Shown in pieces: positions 1 through 8,509 of a stretch of DNA of 64,000 nucleotides. How positions within the stretch are numbered: position 1 is the first letter of the stretch; every line of letters starts with the position of its first letter. The notes under the pieces are model-generated. The model saw only the letters and a program-made list of their open reading frames with translations, ran no database searches and was not told where the DNA came from. The DNA is from Falsiroseomonas sp051433165 (GTDB lineage: Bacteria > Pseudomonadota > Alphaproteobacteria > Acetobacterales > Acetobacteraceae). The DNA is taken from assembly GCF_051433165.1 (NCBI RefSeq), contig NZ_JBHMFS010000020.1, forward strand, positions 21,660 to 85,659, given 5' to 3'. A program made the position numbers and the translations under genes.

Positions 1-393
1 GCGCTCGGCCGCCCGCCCGGAAGGTCGCAGGACCCGCTGACGGATGGCGTGCAGGCCGGCACCACCCTGGTCGGATCGCCGGAGACGGTGGCGCGCGGCA
101 TCGAGAACCTGGTGGAGAAAAGCGAGGGCGGCTTCGGCGGCTTCCTGTTCCGCGCGCATGACTGGGCCAATCGCGAACAGACCTGGCGCAGCTACGAGCT
201 GTTCGCCCGCTGGGTGATGCCGCGCTTCCAGCAATCGCTGGAGACGGTGCGCGGATCCCACGAATGGGCGGTGGCCAACCGCAAGACCATCTTCAGCCCG
301 AATGTGGAGGCGCTGCGGAAGGCCTTCACCGATGCGGGCAAGCCGGTGCCGGAGGCCTTCGCCGCCAGGGCCTCCGGCGCGCGGGACGTTTAG
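1..393 (+). CDS. LLM-class flavin-dependent monooxygenase, C-terminal part
   Basis: The reading frame is open from base 1, so only the last 130 residues are present and the start lies upstream of the window. The tail contains a GSPETVARGI segment followed by GGFGGFLF, an HDWANREQ stretch and SYELFARWVMPRFQ. This is the typical end of bacterial luciferase-like (F420/FMN-dependent) monooxygenases of the limonene-monooxygenase-like subgroup. These use reduced flavin and oxygen on small organic substrates; the substrate here cannot be told. The last 4 bases overlap the 3' end of the convergent aminotransferase gene. Confidence 0.75.
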   Translation, partial: ALGRPPGRSQDPLTDGVQAGTTLVGSPETVARGIENLVEKSEGGFGGFLFRAHDWANREQTWRSYELFARWVMPRFQQSLETVRGSHEWAVANRKTIFSPNVEALRKAFTDAGKPVPEAFAARASGARDV

Positions 394-1595
394 CTCAGCC
401 CCTCGCAGAAGCGGTGGATGCGGATGCACGCATCCTCCAGCAGCGCATCGGCCGCGGCGAAGCTGATGCGGAAATGGCCGGGGAACATGAAGGCGGCGCC
501 GTTCACCGTGGCGACGCCCTGTTCCGTCAGCAGCGCGAAGACGAAGTCCCAGTCATTGGTGATCTTCGTGCCGGCCGCCGTGGTCATCCCGAGGCAGGCG
601 GTCATGTCCGGAAAGGCATAGAAGGCACCCTCCGGCAGGTGGCAGCGGAGATGCGGCGTGGCGTTGAGGGATGCGACCACGCGGTTGCGCCGCGCCTCGT
701 ACACCTGACGCATCGCCTCCGTCGCATCCTGCGGGCCTTCCAGCGCGGCCACCGCGGCGGCCTGCGCGATGGAGCAGGTGTTGGAGGTGGATTGCCCCTG
801 CAGCTTGTCCATCGCCTTGATCAGATGCCGCGGGGCGCCGCCGAAGCCGATGCGCCAGCCGGTCATCGCGTAGGATTTGGAACAGCCGTTCATCGTCAGC
901 GTGCGGTCCCGCAGGCGCGGTTCCACCTGCGCGAAGGTGGCGAAGCGGCGCCCGTCGAAGACAAGCTTTTCGTAGATGTCATCTGTCAGGATATGAACCT
1001 GCGGATACCGCAGCAGCACGTCGCACAGCCCGCGCAGCTCTTCCGCCGAATAGGTCGCGCCGGTCGGGTTGGACGGCGTGTTGACGATCAGCCACTTGGT
1101 CTTTGGCGTGATCGCGGCTTCCAGTTGCTCCGGCGTCAGCTTGAAACCCTGATTCGGGCCGCAGGGCAGCAGCACCGGCGTGCCATCGGCCAGCCCCACG
1201 ATATCCGGGTAGGACACCCAGCAGGGGGTGGGGATGATGACCTCGTCGCCCGCATTGATGGTCGCGATCAGCGCGTCATAGATCACCTGCTTGCCGCCGG
1301 TGCCAACCAGGATCTCATCCGGCGCGTAGTCCAGCCCGTTGTCGCGCTTGAATTTCGTGGCCACGGCGCGGCGCAAAGCGAGTGTGCCGGAGATATCCGT
1401 GTAGCGCGTCTGGTTGGCGCGGATGGCGGCGATCGCCGCATCCTTGATGTGTTCCGGCGTGTCGAAATCCGGCTCGCCGGAGGAGATCGCCAGCACATCC
1501 TTCCCCTCCGCCTTCAGCGCCTGCGCGCGCTGACGCATGGCGGTGGTCTGGGAAGGGGAAATGCGGTTAAGGCGATCCGCGATGACGTCACTCAT
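390..1595 (-). CDS. Class I/II PLP-dependent aminotransferase (aspartate aminotransferase-like)
   Basis: 401 aa, full length for fold-type I aspartate/aromatic aminotransferases. It shows the SSGEPDFDTPEHI substrate segment near residue 40, NTPSNPTGA (about 172), DDIYEKLVFDG (about 205), and the PLP lysine in GCSKSYAMTGWRIGF (about 240). It transfers an amino group between an amino acid and a 2-oxo acid in the cytosol. The ATG follows a GAGGAC ribosome site. It is the last gene of the hyuB-hyuA-receptor-receptor operon, 9 bases after the preceding gene, so it probably acts on an amino or oxo acid released by that pathway. Substrate specificity is not visible. Confidence 0.85.
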   Translation of the reverse strand: MSDVIADRLNRISPSQTTAMRQRAQALKAEGKDVLAISSGEPDFDTPEHIKDAAIAAIRANQTRYTDISGTLALRRAVATKFKRDNGLDYAPDEILVGTGGKQVIYDALIATINAGDEVIIPTPCWVSYPDIVGLADGTPVLLPCGPNQGFKLTPEQLEAAITPKTKWLIVNTPSNPTGATYSAEELRGLCDVLLRYPQVHILTDDIYEKLVFDGRRFATFAQVEPRLRDRTLTMNGCSKSYAMTGWRIGFGGAPRHLIKAMDKLQGQSTSNTCSIAQAAAVAALEGPQDATEAMRQVYEARRNRVVASLNATPHLRCHLPEGAFYAFPDMTACLGMTTAAGTKITNDWDFVFALLTEQGVATVNGAAFMFPGHFRISFAAADALLEDACIRIHRFCEGLS

Positions 1596-1604
1596 GATCT
1601 GTCC

Positions 1605-2591
1605 TCAGCGTGCCAGGTTCAGCCGGGCGCGCGATACGATGTCCTTGAATTTTGCAAACTCACCGGCAATGAAGGCGCCGGTGGATTGAGGCGTGCTGTC
1701 GCTGACCGCATCGATGCCGGCACTGGCGAGGCGCGCCTTCACATCCTCCATCGCCAGCACCTGGTTCGCCGCGGCGTTCAAGCGCGTGACGATAGCGGGC
1801 GGCATGCCCTTCGGGCCGAGCATCACGTTCCAGGTGCTGGCCGCAAAACCCGCCACGCCGGTTTCCTGCATGGTCGGCACATCCGGGAACAGCGGATGCC
1901 GCGTGGGCGTGCCCATGCCGATGATGCGGAACAGCCCGTCGCGCGCCGCGGCCGCCATCGAACCGAGCGGTTCCCAGCCATACTGCACCTCGCCCTTGGT
2001 CAGCGCCTCCACCAGCGGGGCGCCGCCACGATAGGGAATGTGTTCCGCGCGCAGGCCGCCAGCCGAGAGATTCATCAGCTCCCCGGCCAGATGCCCGACG
2101 CTGCCGGAGCCGGAACTGCCCCAGCTTCCCGCACCGGGATTGGCGCGCAGCCAGGCGATCAGCGCCTGCGGGTCGCGATGCGGCGAATTCGTCGGCACGG
2201 CGAGCGCGATCGGCGCACGGCCCAAAATCGCGATCGGCGTGAAATCGGCGACCGGATCATAGGGGGTGGTATCCGGCTGCAGCGCCGGTACCGTGCCGTG
2301 GGTGGAAGGCGTGCCGAGCAGGATGGCGTGACCATCCGCCGGCGCGCGCTTCACCATATCGCTGCCGATGGTGCCGCCGGCGCCGGCGCGGTTTTCCACC
2401 ACCACCCGCCCGTTCGCACCCAGCAGCGGACCCATGCGGTCCGCCACCAGCCGCGCCAGCAGATCGGCCGATCCGCCGGGTGGGAAGGGGATGGTGAAGC
2501 TGACCGCGCGTTCCGGCCAGGCGCCCTGCGCGTGCAGGTTTGCGAAGGGTGCTGCCGTGAAGGCGGCCAGGGCGAGACGACGGGTCAGCAT
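1605..2591 (-). CDS. Bug/TctC-family tripartite tricarboxylate transporter receptor
   Basis: 328 aa periplasmic solute receptor. An N-terminal RR-containing signal peptide (residues 1-21, ending near NLHAQ) precedes the mature domain, with IPFPPGGSADLLAR and VVVENRAGAGGTIG, the two hallmark loops of the Bug family that bind carboxylates. A GGGAGGATC ribosome site precedes the ATG. No TctA/TctB membrane genes are near, as is common in genomes with expanded Bug families. It is a diverged neighbour of the receptor immediately upstream (13 bases apart) in an operon with hydantoinase genes, so the ligand is probably the operon's substrate or product. Confidence 0.88.
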   Translation of the reverse strand: MLTRRLALAAFTAAPFANLHAQGAWPERAVSFTIPFPPGGSADLLARLVADRMGPLLGANGRVVVENRAGAGGTIGSDMVKRAPADGHAILLGTPSTHGTVPALQPDTTPYDPVADFTPIAILGRAPIALAVPTNSPHRDPQALIAWLRANPGAGSWGSSGSGSVGHLAGELMNLSAGGLRAEHIPYRGGAPLVEALTKGEVQYGWEPLGSMAAAARDGLFRIIGMGTPTRHPLFPDVPTMQETGVAGFAASTWNVMLGPKGMPPAIVTRLNAAANQVLAMEDVKARLASAGIDAVSDSTPQSTGAFIAGEFAKFKDIVSRARLNLAR

Positions 2592-2604
2592 GGCGGATCC
2601 TCCC

Positions 2605-3573
2605 TCAGATGGTGATGTTCTGGGTACGGATGATGTCGCCCCACTTGGCGAGCTCCTCCGTCCAATAGGCGTCGAGTTCGGCGGCGCTGCTGCCGATGGT
2701 CTCCACCGCCATGGAGTTCAGTCTTTCCTTGGTGGCCGGATCGCGCAGCGCCTTCTGCAAGGATGCCGTCAGCCGCGCCGCGATCGGCTGCGGCGTGCCG
2801 GCCGGCAGCAGCATGATGACATCGGTGGAGGAGGCGAAACCGGCCACGCCGGATTCCGCCAGCGTCGGCAGTTCCGGCGCGAAGGCCGAACGCTGCGCCG
2901 TGCCGACGCCGAGCACCTTGAGCTGGTTGTTGGCGCGGAAGGGCAGGCAGGTGACGAGATCGACGAAGGACATGGCCACTTCGCCCGCCAGCAGGCCCTG
3001 CACGGAAGGACCGCCGCCACGATACGGCACATGCAGCAGGCGCGTGCCGGATTTTGCCTGGAACAGCTCCGTCGCCAGATGGCTGCTGGCCCCGATGCCG
3101 GCGGAGGAATAGGCGACATCACCCGGCCTGGACTTCGCGTAGGCGATGAACTCGGCCAGGGTATTCGCCGGCACGGAGGGATGCAGGCACAGACCCTGCG
3201 CGCTGCGCGCCACCAGGCTGATGCCGGTGAAGGCGGCGCGATTGTCATAGGGCAGGTTCCGCATCAGATGCGGCGCGATCGCATAGGTGCTGTTGGTGCC
3301 GAGCAGGAATGTATATCCATCCGGCCGCGCGCGCGCGACGATGCCGTGGCCGACGGTGCCGGAGGCGCCCCCGCGATTTTCCACCACGACGGGTTGGCCG
3401 AGATCGATGGACATCGCCTGCGCGATGACGCGCCCCATCACATCGGTGGAGCCGCCTGCGGCCCAGGGAATCACCAGCGTGATCGGACGGCTGGGGAAGA
3501 CGTCCTGCGCCATTGCCGGTCGCAGCGCCGGCAGGGCGAGGCTCGCGGCCAGCAGGGAACGACGTGTTGCCAT
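2605..3573 (-). CDS. Bug/TctC-family tripartite tricarboxylate transporter receptor
   Basis: 322 aa. The frame is open further upstream, but the ATG at 3573 is chosen because AAGGAG lies 8 bases before it and MATRRSLLAASLALPAL forms a proper signal peptide (cleavage near PAMAQ). The mature part has IPWAAGGSTDVMGR and VVVENRGGASGTVG, the Bug ligand-binding loops. It is a periplasmic carboxylate receptor, second of two tandem Bug genes in this operon. There is a 113-base gap to hyuA upstream. The longer reading (to 3756) would overlap the hyuA 3' end and has no signal peptide, so it is unlikely. Confidence 0.87.
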   Translation of the reverse strand: MATRRSLLAASLALPALRPAMAQDVFPSRPITLVIPWAAGGSTDVMGRVIAQAMSIDLGQPVVVENRGGASGTVGHGIVARARPDGYTFLLGTNSTYAIAPHLMRNLPYDNRAAFTGISLVARSAQGLCLHPSVPANTLAEFIAYAKSRPGDVAYSSAGIGASSHLATELFQAKSGTRLLHVPYRGGGPSVQGLLAGEVAMSFVDLVTCLPFRANNQLKVLGVGTAQRSAFAPELPTLAESGVAGFASSTDVIMLLPAGTPQPIAARLTASLQKALRDPATKERLNSMAVETIGSSAAELDAYWTEELAKWGDIIRTQNITI

Positions 3574-3686
3574 GGTCCATCTCCTTATCGCCGTCGCAGC
3601 GCGACGGGGGTGAGTGCCGTGATGCTTTCGCATCTCCCTGTTCACCGCGCTTCTTGGTGGCGCGGCGCTGTGCAGTTTTGGGGTCC

Positions 3687-5792
3687 TCAGGGCAGTTCGA
3701 CGACCAGATTCCGAAAACTGTCCACTGAGACTTTCGCCTCCGGCCCGATGACGCAAGTGGATTCACGTTCTTCGACCAGCGCGGGTCCGATGAAGCTGGC
3801 ACCAGGTGCGAGCGCATAGCGGTCATAGACCTGGCAGGGGCGCCAGCCGATGCCCTCGAACAGAACCTCGCGCACGCCACGCGCGGCGCGTGCGGCATCG
3901 GTGAAGCTCTCGGTTGCCGTGTTGGCAACTTCCGCAAGCTGGATGTCGCGGCCCGGTGCGAGGCAGGCGACGCGCCAGGACAGCGCCTCGATCGGCAGGT
4001 CGGTCAGTGCCCGGCCGAAGCGTTCGCGGTAGCTGGCGAAGAAGTTTTCCCGAACTTCCGGAAGGTCCTTGGCGCTCAGCTTCATGGACGGCAGCTTAAC
4101 AGGAATCTCGAAGCCTTGGCCGACATGGCGCATGTCGGCGGCGGCGAGTGCGGTGATCTGGTCGGGGTCGGCGCCCGTTTCCAGCAGCAGCGCGCGGCCT
4201 TCCTCCTCCATCTGCGCCAGCAGGCCATTCACATGGTCCCAATCCAGCCGCTCCAGCCGCCCGACATGGCTGCGCACCAAATCGGTCGCCGGCGGCGCGA
4301 CGAGGAAGCCGAGCGCCGAGGCAACGCCGGCGCCGAGCGGCACCAGCATGCGCTTCATCTTCAACAGGCGCGCCAGGTCATAGGAATGCACCGGCCCCGC
4401 GCCACCAAAGGCAATGAGCGTATACCGGCGCGGATCGCGCCCCTTCTCCGCCAGATGCATGCGCGTGGCGGCGGCCATCGTCTCATCCACGATGCGACGG
4501 ATGCCGAGCGCCGCCATGTCCCGCTCCACGCCAAGCTTCTTCGCGATGCCCGTCTCGATGGCGCGCTGCACGGCGTTGGGGTCCAGCGCCATCTCGCCGC
4601 CCAAAAAGTATTTTGGATCCAGCCGGCCGAGCACGAGATCGCCATCGGTCACCGTGGGCTCGGTGCCGCCGCGCCCGTAGCAGATCGGCCCCGGCTTCGC
4701 GCCCGCGCTGCGCGGCCCGACTTTCATCAGGCCGGAGGCCTCATCGACGCGTGAGATGGAGCCGCCGCCGGCGCCGATCTCGATCATGTCCACGACCGAA
4801 ACTTTCAGCGGCAGGCCCGAGCCTTTCTGGAAGCGGCGCACGCGACCGGCCTCGAAGTCGAACTTCCGGTCCGGCGCGGCATTCTCCACCAGGCACATCT
4901 TGGCGGTGGTGCCGCCCATGTCGAAGGAGACGACATGGTTCTCGCCGGTCAGCCGCGCCAGGAAGGACGCCGCCATGGCGCCCGCCGCCGGGCCGGATTC
5001 GATCAGGCGGATGGGGAATTCCTTCGCATCCCGCACCGCCGCGATGCCGCCGCCCGAGAGCATCACATGCAGCCGCCCGACAAAGCCGAGGGCTGCCAGA
5101 TCCGCCTCCAGCTTGTCCAGGTAGCGGCGCATCAGCGGCTGCACATAGGCGTTGGCGCAGGCGGTGCTGGTGCGCTCGAATTCACGGATTTCCGGGGCGA
5201 CGCGGGACGACAGCGACAGCGGCAGGTCGGGATACATCTCCGCCACGATGGCGCCCGCGCGTATCTCGTGCCGATCGGCGTGGTAGGCATGCATGAAGGC
5301 GATGGCCAGCGCCTCAATCTTCTCCACCTCCACCAGCCGCGTCACGGCCGCACGAACCGCTTCCTCATCCAGCGGCAGCAGCGTGGCGCCATGCACGTCG
5401 ATGCGTTCGGGGATTTCCAGGCGGCGATGCCGGGGCACCAGCGTCGGGGGCGCTTCCAGATACAGATCGTACAAATCGTAGCGCGTCTCACGCCCGATCT
5501 CGATGACGTCCCGGAAGCCGGCCGTGGTCAGCAGGCCGACGGTGGCGCCGGTGCGTTCGATGATGGTGTTGGTCACCAGCGTCGTGCCGTGGACGATGCT
5601 GTGCAGGTCGGCGGGCTTGAGGCCAGTTTCCTCCAGCAGCCGCATCGTGCCGGCGATGATCGCCTCGCTCGGATCGTCCGGCGTCGTCAGGCGCTTGCCG
5701 GTGGCGACCATTTTCCGAACCGGGTCATGCAGCACGAAATCGGTGAAGGTGCCGCCGACATCGACGCCGATGCGTGCCGTGCCCGTGCTCAT
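3687..5792 (-). CDS. hyuA: Hydantoinase/oxoprolinase subunit A
   Basis: 701 aa. Starts ARIGVDVGGTFTDFVL, the ATP-binding phosphate-1 loop of the ASKHA fold, followed by HGTTLVTNTIIERTG (about 70), MLSGGG (about 245), SFDMGGTTAKMCL (about 295) and FGGAGPVHSYDLA (about 470), all typical of HyuA. With HyuB it makes an ATP-dependent hydantoin, N-methylhydantoin or 5-oxoproline ring hydrolase (acetone carboxylase superfamily). The start codon overlaps the hyuB stop by 4 bases (ATGA), so translation is coupled. Which cyclic amide is cleaved cannot be read from sequence. Confidence 0.92.
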   Translation of the reverse strand: MSTGTARIGVDVGGTFTDFVLHDPVRKMVATGKRLTTPDDPSEAIIAGTMRLLEETGLKPADLHSIVHGTTLVTNTIIERTGATVGLLTTAGFRDVIEIGRETRYDLYDLYLEAPPTLVPRHRRLEIPERIDVHGATLLPLDEEAVRAAVTRLVEVEKIEALAIAFMHAYHADRHEIRAGAIVAEMYPDLPLSLSSRVAPEIREFERTSTACANAYVQPLMRRYLDKLEADLAALGFVGRLHVMLSGGGIAAVRDAKEFPIRLIESGPAAGAMAASFLARLTGENHVVSFDMGGTTAKMCLVENAAPDRKFDFEAGRVRRFQKGSGLPLKVSVVDMIEIGAGGGSISRVDEASGLMKVGPRSAGAKPGPICYGRGGTEPTVTDGDLVLGRLDPKYFLGGEMALDPNAVQRAIETGIAKKLGVERDMAALGIRRIVDETMAAATRMHLAEKGRDPRRYTLIAFGGAGPVHSYDLARLLKMKRMLVPLGAGVASALGFLVAPPATDLVRSHVGRLERLDWDHVNGLLAQMEEEGRALLLETGADPDQITALAAADMRHVGQGFEIPVKLPSMKLSAKDLPEVRENFFASYRERFGRALTDLPIEALSWRVACLAPGRDIQLAEVANTATESFTDAARAARGVREVLFEGIGWRPCQVYDRYALAPGASFIGPALVEERESTCVIGPEAKVSVDSFRNLVVELP

Positions 5793-7432
5793 GCCTTCAC
5801 CCCATAGTCACGCATCGCTGCCTCTTCCGTGATGTAGCCGTCGCGGATATCTGCGCGCACGGCTTCGGGGTCGCGCTGCTTCGGGTCGCCGAAGCCGCCG
5901 CCGCCGGGGTACAGCAGGGTCACGCGCCGCCCCGTTTCCACGCTGGTGCGGGATTTCGGGTGCGGCTTGGTGCCGTCATCGATGGCGATCACCGCCGGCG
6001 CACCGGGGCCACCGCCGAGCAGCCCTTGTGCCGGATGATCGCGCCGGTCCGACAGCAGCGAAAGCCGCACGGCGGCCGGCGTGCGGACCTCGATCTCCGC
6101 TTCCTGGCCCAGTCCGCCCCGGAACCGTCCGGCGCCGCCGGAATCGGCGCGAAGCTGTTTGCGCCAGACCAGCAGGGGCGCGACGCTTTCATAGGCCTCG
6201 ATGGAGCCGGCGCCGACATTGGTCGGGAAGGCGGTGGTGGGCAGCCCATCCCGATGCGGGCTGGCGCCCATGCCGCCACTGGCGAACAGAACCTGGGAGA
6301 AGCGGTCGCCATTCTGGTCCAGCCCGCTGAACAGCGCGCGCATGGTCGGCGCGCCACCGCATTCCGCCAGCACCTTGTCCGGCAGCACATCCGCCAGCGC
6401 CTTGTAGATCACGCCCGCCAGCAGATGCCCGGTGAGCTGCCGCGCACTGCACGGCGCGGGAAAGCGCGGGTTGAGGATGGACCCCTCCGGCGCCGCGACG
6501 GTGATGGCCTGGTAGCTGCCCTCGTTCCGCGGGGTGAAGGGATCCAGCGCGCATTTCACCGGATAGACCGAATAGGCATGTGTGTAGTTCAGCACGCAGT
6601 TGATGCCGCGATCGATCTGTGGCGAGGTACCGGCGAAATCGATATGCATCGTCTCGCCCGAAACCGTGACGGCGCAGGCAATATGCGTGACCTGGTCATC
6701 GAAGCCATCGGCCTCCAGCGTGGCGTGGTAGATGCCATCCGGCACCTGCGCAATGGCGCGGCGCATGGCCTGGTCGGCGCGAATCTGCAACGCCTCCGAC
6801 AGGCCCTGCAAATCCTCCAGCCCTGTGTCGTCCAAAAATTCGGCGAGGCGACGCACCGCCACCTCATTCGCCACCACCTGCGCTTCCAGATCGCCCATCA
6901 CCGGGCCGGGGATGCGGACATTGGCGGAGAGCAGCTCCACCAGATCCTCATTCCGCTGCCCGGCGCGGAACAGGCGGGAGGGCGGGATGCGGATGCCTTC
7001 CTCGAACAGCTCCCGGCAATCCGCCGACCACAGCGCGCCGCCGACATCCGGCGAATGCGCGATCGACCCGGCGAAGCCCACGATTTTTCCACCATGGAAG
7101 ATCGGGCTGACCGCCGTGAAGTCCGGCAGATGGCCCGTCGCCAGGAACGGGTCATTGGTGATCACGCAATCGCCCGGCTGCCAGGTCTCGATCGGGAAGC
7201 GCTGCAGAAAATGCTTCGTCGTCTTCGGCAGGATGCAGGAGAAGGAGGCGATGCCGCCGGTATTCTCCGAGATGGAATCGCCATTCGCATCCATCAGCAC
7301 GGTCGCAAAATCGTTCGACTCGCGGACGATGGTGGAGAAGGCGGTCCGCAGCAGACCCGTCGCCGCTTCATCGGCGATGGAGATCAGGCGGCTCCAATAG
7401 ACCTCCAGGGTGATCGGATCGAAGGACTCCAA
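5789..7432 (-). CDS. hyuB: Hydantoinase/oxoprolinase subunit B
   Basis: 547 aa, full length for HyuB. It opens FDPITLEVYWSRLISIADEA and carries ITNDPFLATGHLPDF (about 116), the HSPDVGG region (about 147) and GGGGFGDPKQRDP near the C-terminus. It is the catalytic partner of HyuA. The only start that keeps the conserved N-terminus is a TTG at 7432, with GGGAAAGG about 9 bases upstream; this is an uncommon start and may limit expression. It is the first gene of the minus-strand operon and is divergent from a LysR gene, the likely regulator. Confidence 0.9.
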   Translation of the reverse strand: MESFDPITLEVYWSRLISIADEAATGLLRTAFSTIVRESNDFATVLMDANGDSISENTGGIASFSCILPKTTKHFLQRFPIETWQPGDCVITNDPFLATGHLPDFTAVSPIFHGGKIVGFAGSIAHSPDVGGALWSADCRELFEEGIRIPPSRLFRAGQRNEDLVELLSANVRIPGPVMGDLEAQVVANEVAVRRLAEFLDDTGLEDLQGLSEALQIRADQAMRRAIAQVPDGIYHATLEADGFDDQVTHIACAVTVSGETMHIDFAGTSPQIDRGINCVLNYTHAYSVYPVKCALDPFTPRNEGSYQAITVAAPEGSILNPRFPAPCSARQLTGHLLAGVIYKALADVLPDKVLAECGGAPTMRALFSGLDQNGDRFSQVLFASGGMGASPHRDGLPTTAFPTNVGAGSIEAYESVAPLLVWRKQLRADSGGAGRFRGGLGQEAEIEVRTPAAVRLSLLSDRRDHPAQGLLGGGPGAPAVIAIDDGTKPHPKSRTSVETGRRVTLLYPGGGGFGDPKQRDPEAVRADIRDGYITEEAAMRDYGVKA

Positions 7433-7490
7433 GGGGCAAGCCTTTCCCGTTCATGCAATTGAAACGCTAGTCGCGGCGAATCAACCCGTC

Positions 7491-7513
7491 CAATATCAAA
7501 CGCATCTATATTG
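7491..7513. promoter_or_regulatory. LysR-type T-N11-A operator
   Basis: CAATAT, 11 bases, ATATTG: a perfect 6-bp dyad with exactly the T-N11-A spacing of LysR-family recognition sites. It lies between the divergent hyuB and lysR genes, 14 bases before the lysR ATG, where a LysR protein would autorepress and activate the other side. Confidence 0.6.
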
Positions 7514-7526
7514 AGAGGGGTTGGGT

Positions 7527-8429
7527 ATGGAGCTGCGGCATCTGCGCTACTTCGTCGCGGTGGCGGAGGAACTGCACTTCACCCGCGCCGCCCGCCGCCT
7601 CGGCATGGCGCAACCGCCGCTGAGCCAGCAAATCCAGCAGCTTGAGGCCGAGCTGGCGACCCCCCTTTTCGAACGCGGCACCCGCCGCGTGGCGCTGACG
7701 GAGGCCGGCCGCATGCTGCTGCCAGAAGCCCGCGCCACGCTGGACCAGGCCGGCCGTGCCGCGACGGTGGCGCGTCGCGCCGGACGGGGGGAGATCGGGG
7801 AATTGCGGATCGGCCTGTTTGCCTCCGCGCCGCTGCTGCCGGTGTTCACCGCTTCCGTGCTCAGCTTCCGCCGCCGCCTGCCGGATGTGCACCTGGCCCT
7901 GCAGGAAAGCCCGACGCTGCAACAGGTGGATGCGCTGCGACGCGGGGCGCTGGATGCCGGTTTCCTGCGCTGCCCCTCCGCCGCCGATATCCCGGCCGAT
8001 GTCGCGGCAGTGGAATTGCTGCGCGAACGCCTGGTGGCGATGATGCGGGAGGATCACCCGCTGGCCCGCCACCGCGGCCCGCTGCCGATCGCGGCGCTGG
8101 CGGAGGAGAAGCTGATCTTCTTCTCCCGCGCCGTCGGCACCACGCTGCACGCCCAGTTCGACGCCCTGTGCCGCGGCGCCGGCTTCACGCCCAACATCAC
8201 CCAGACGGCGCGGGAGAATTCCACGCTGATCGGCCTGGTCGCCGCCGGCCTTGGCATTGCGGTGATGCCCGCCTCGCTCGCGCAGATCCGGGTGGCGGAG
8301 GTGACGCACAGGAACCTGGCGGAGCCGGGCGCCACCACCAGCATCTGGCTCGCCACCCCGCGCGGTGCGCCGACGGCCCTGGCCCGGGCCTTTCTGAAAT
8401 GTGCGGGCGCACCGATGCCAATGCCGTGA
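7527..8429 (+). CDS. LysR-family transcriptional regulator
   Basis: 300 aa. The ATG at 7527 is preferred over an in-frame TTG 6 bases earlier because GAGAGGGG sits at the right distance and the protein then begins MELRHLRYFVAVAEELHF, the standard LysR start. The winged HTH covers residues 1-60 (RAARRLGMAQPPLSQQIQQLE), followed by a two-lobed effector domain. It is closest in appearance to the BenM/CatM-like branch, inferred from the N-terminal pattern only. Divergent from hyuB with a LysR box in the 94-bp gap, it is the likely regulator of the hydantoinase operon. Confidence 0.9.
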   Translation: MELRHLRYFVAVAEELHFTRAARRLGMAQPPLSQQIQQLEAELATPLFERGTRRVALTEAGRMLLPEARATLDQAGRAATVARRAGRGEIGELRIGLFASAPLLPVFTASVLSFRRRLPDVHLALQESPTLQQVDALRRGALDAGFLRCPSAADIPADVAAVELLRERLVAMMREDHPLARHRGPLPIAALAEEKLIFFSRAVGTTLHAQFDALCRGAGFTPNITQTARENSTLIGLVAAGLGIAVMPASLAQIRVAEVTHRNLAEPGATTSIWLATPRGAPTALARAFLKCAGAPMPMP

Positions 8430-8445
8430 CTTGTGCGATGCAACA

Positions 8446-8476
8446 TTGACTTCCATTGGAAACCGACCAGTATCCA
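8446..8476 (+). promoter_or_regulatory. Candidate promoter of the first RND operon
   Basis: TTGACT at 8446-8451 matches a sigma-70 -35 box. A weak -10 (TATCCA at 8471, or AGTATC at 8469 with 17-base spacing) follows. It lies between lysR and the lipoprotein adaptor gene and overlaps the left arm of an inverted repeat, which suggests repressor control. Confidence 0.35.
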
Positions 8477-8501
8477 TTCAAAGAAAACTCTCCGGTTTCC
8501 A
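8457..8501. promoter_or_regulatory. Inverted repeat upstream of RND efflux operon
   Basis: TGGAAACCG (8457-8465) and its exact reverse complement CGGTTTCCA (8493-8501) are separated by 27 bases and end 8 bases before the adaptor ATG. The arms bracket the candidate -10 region. It could be a paired operator for the TetR protein encoded at the end of the operon, or an mRNA hairpin. Confidence 0.4.
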
Positions 8502-8509
8502 GAGGTCCC

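Noticed and set aside
264..2615. 783-codon plus-strand open frame opposite the aminotransferase and Bug genes
   Set aside because: Arg/Gly/His-rich antisense shadow produced by high GC content; no domain, and the opposite strand carries clear genes.
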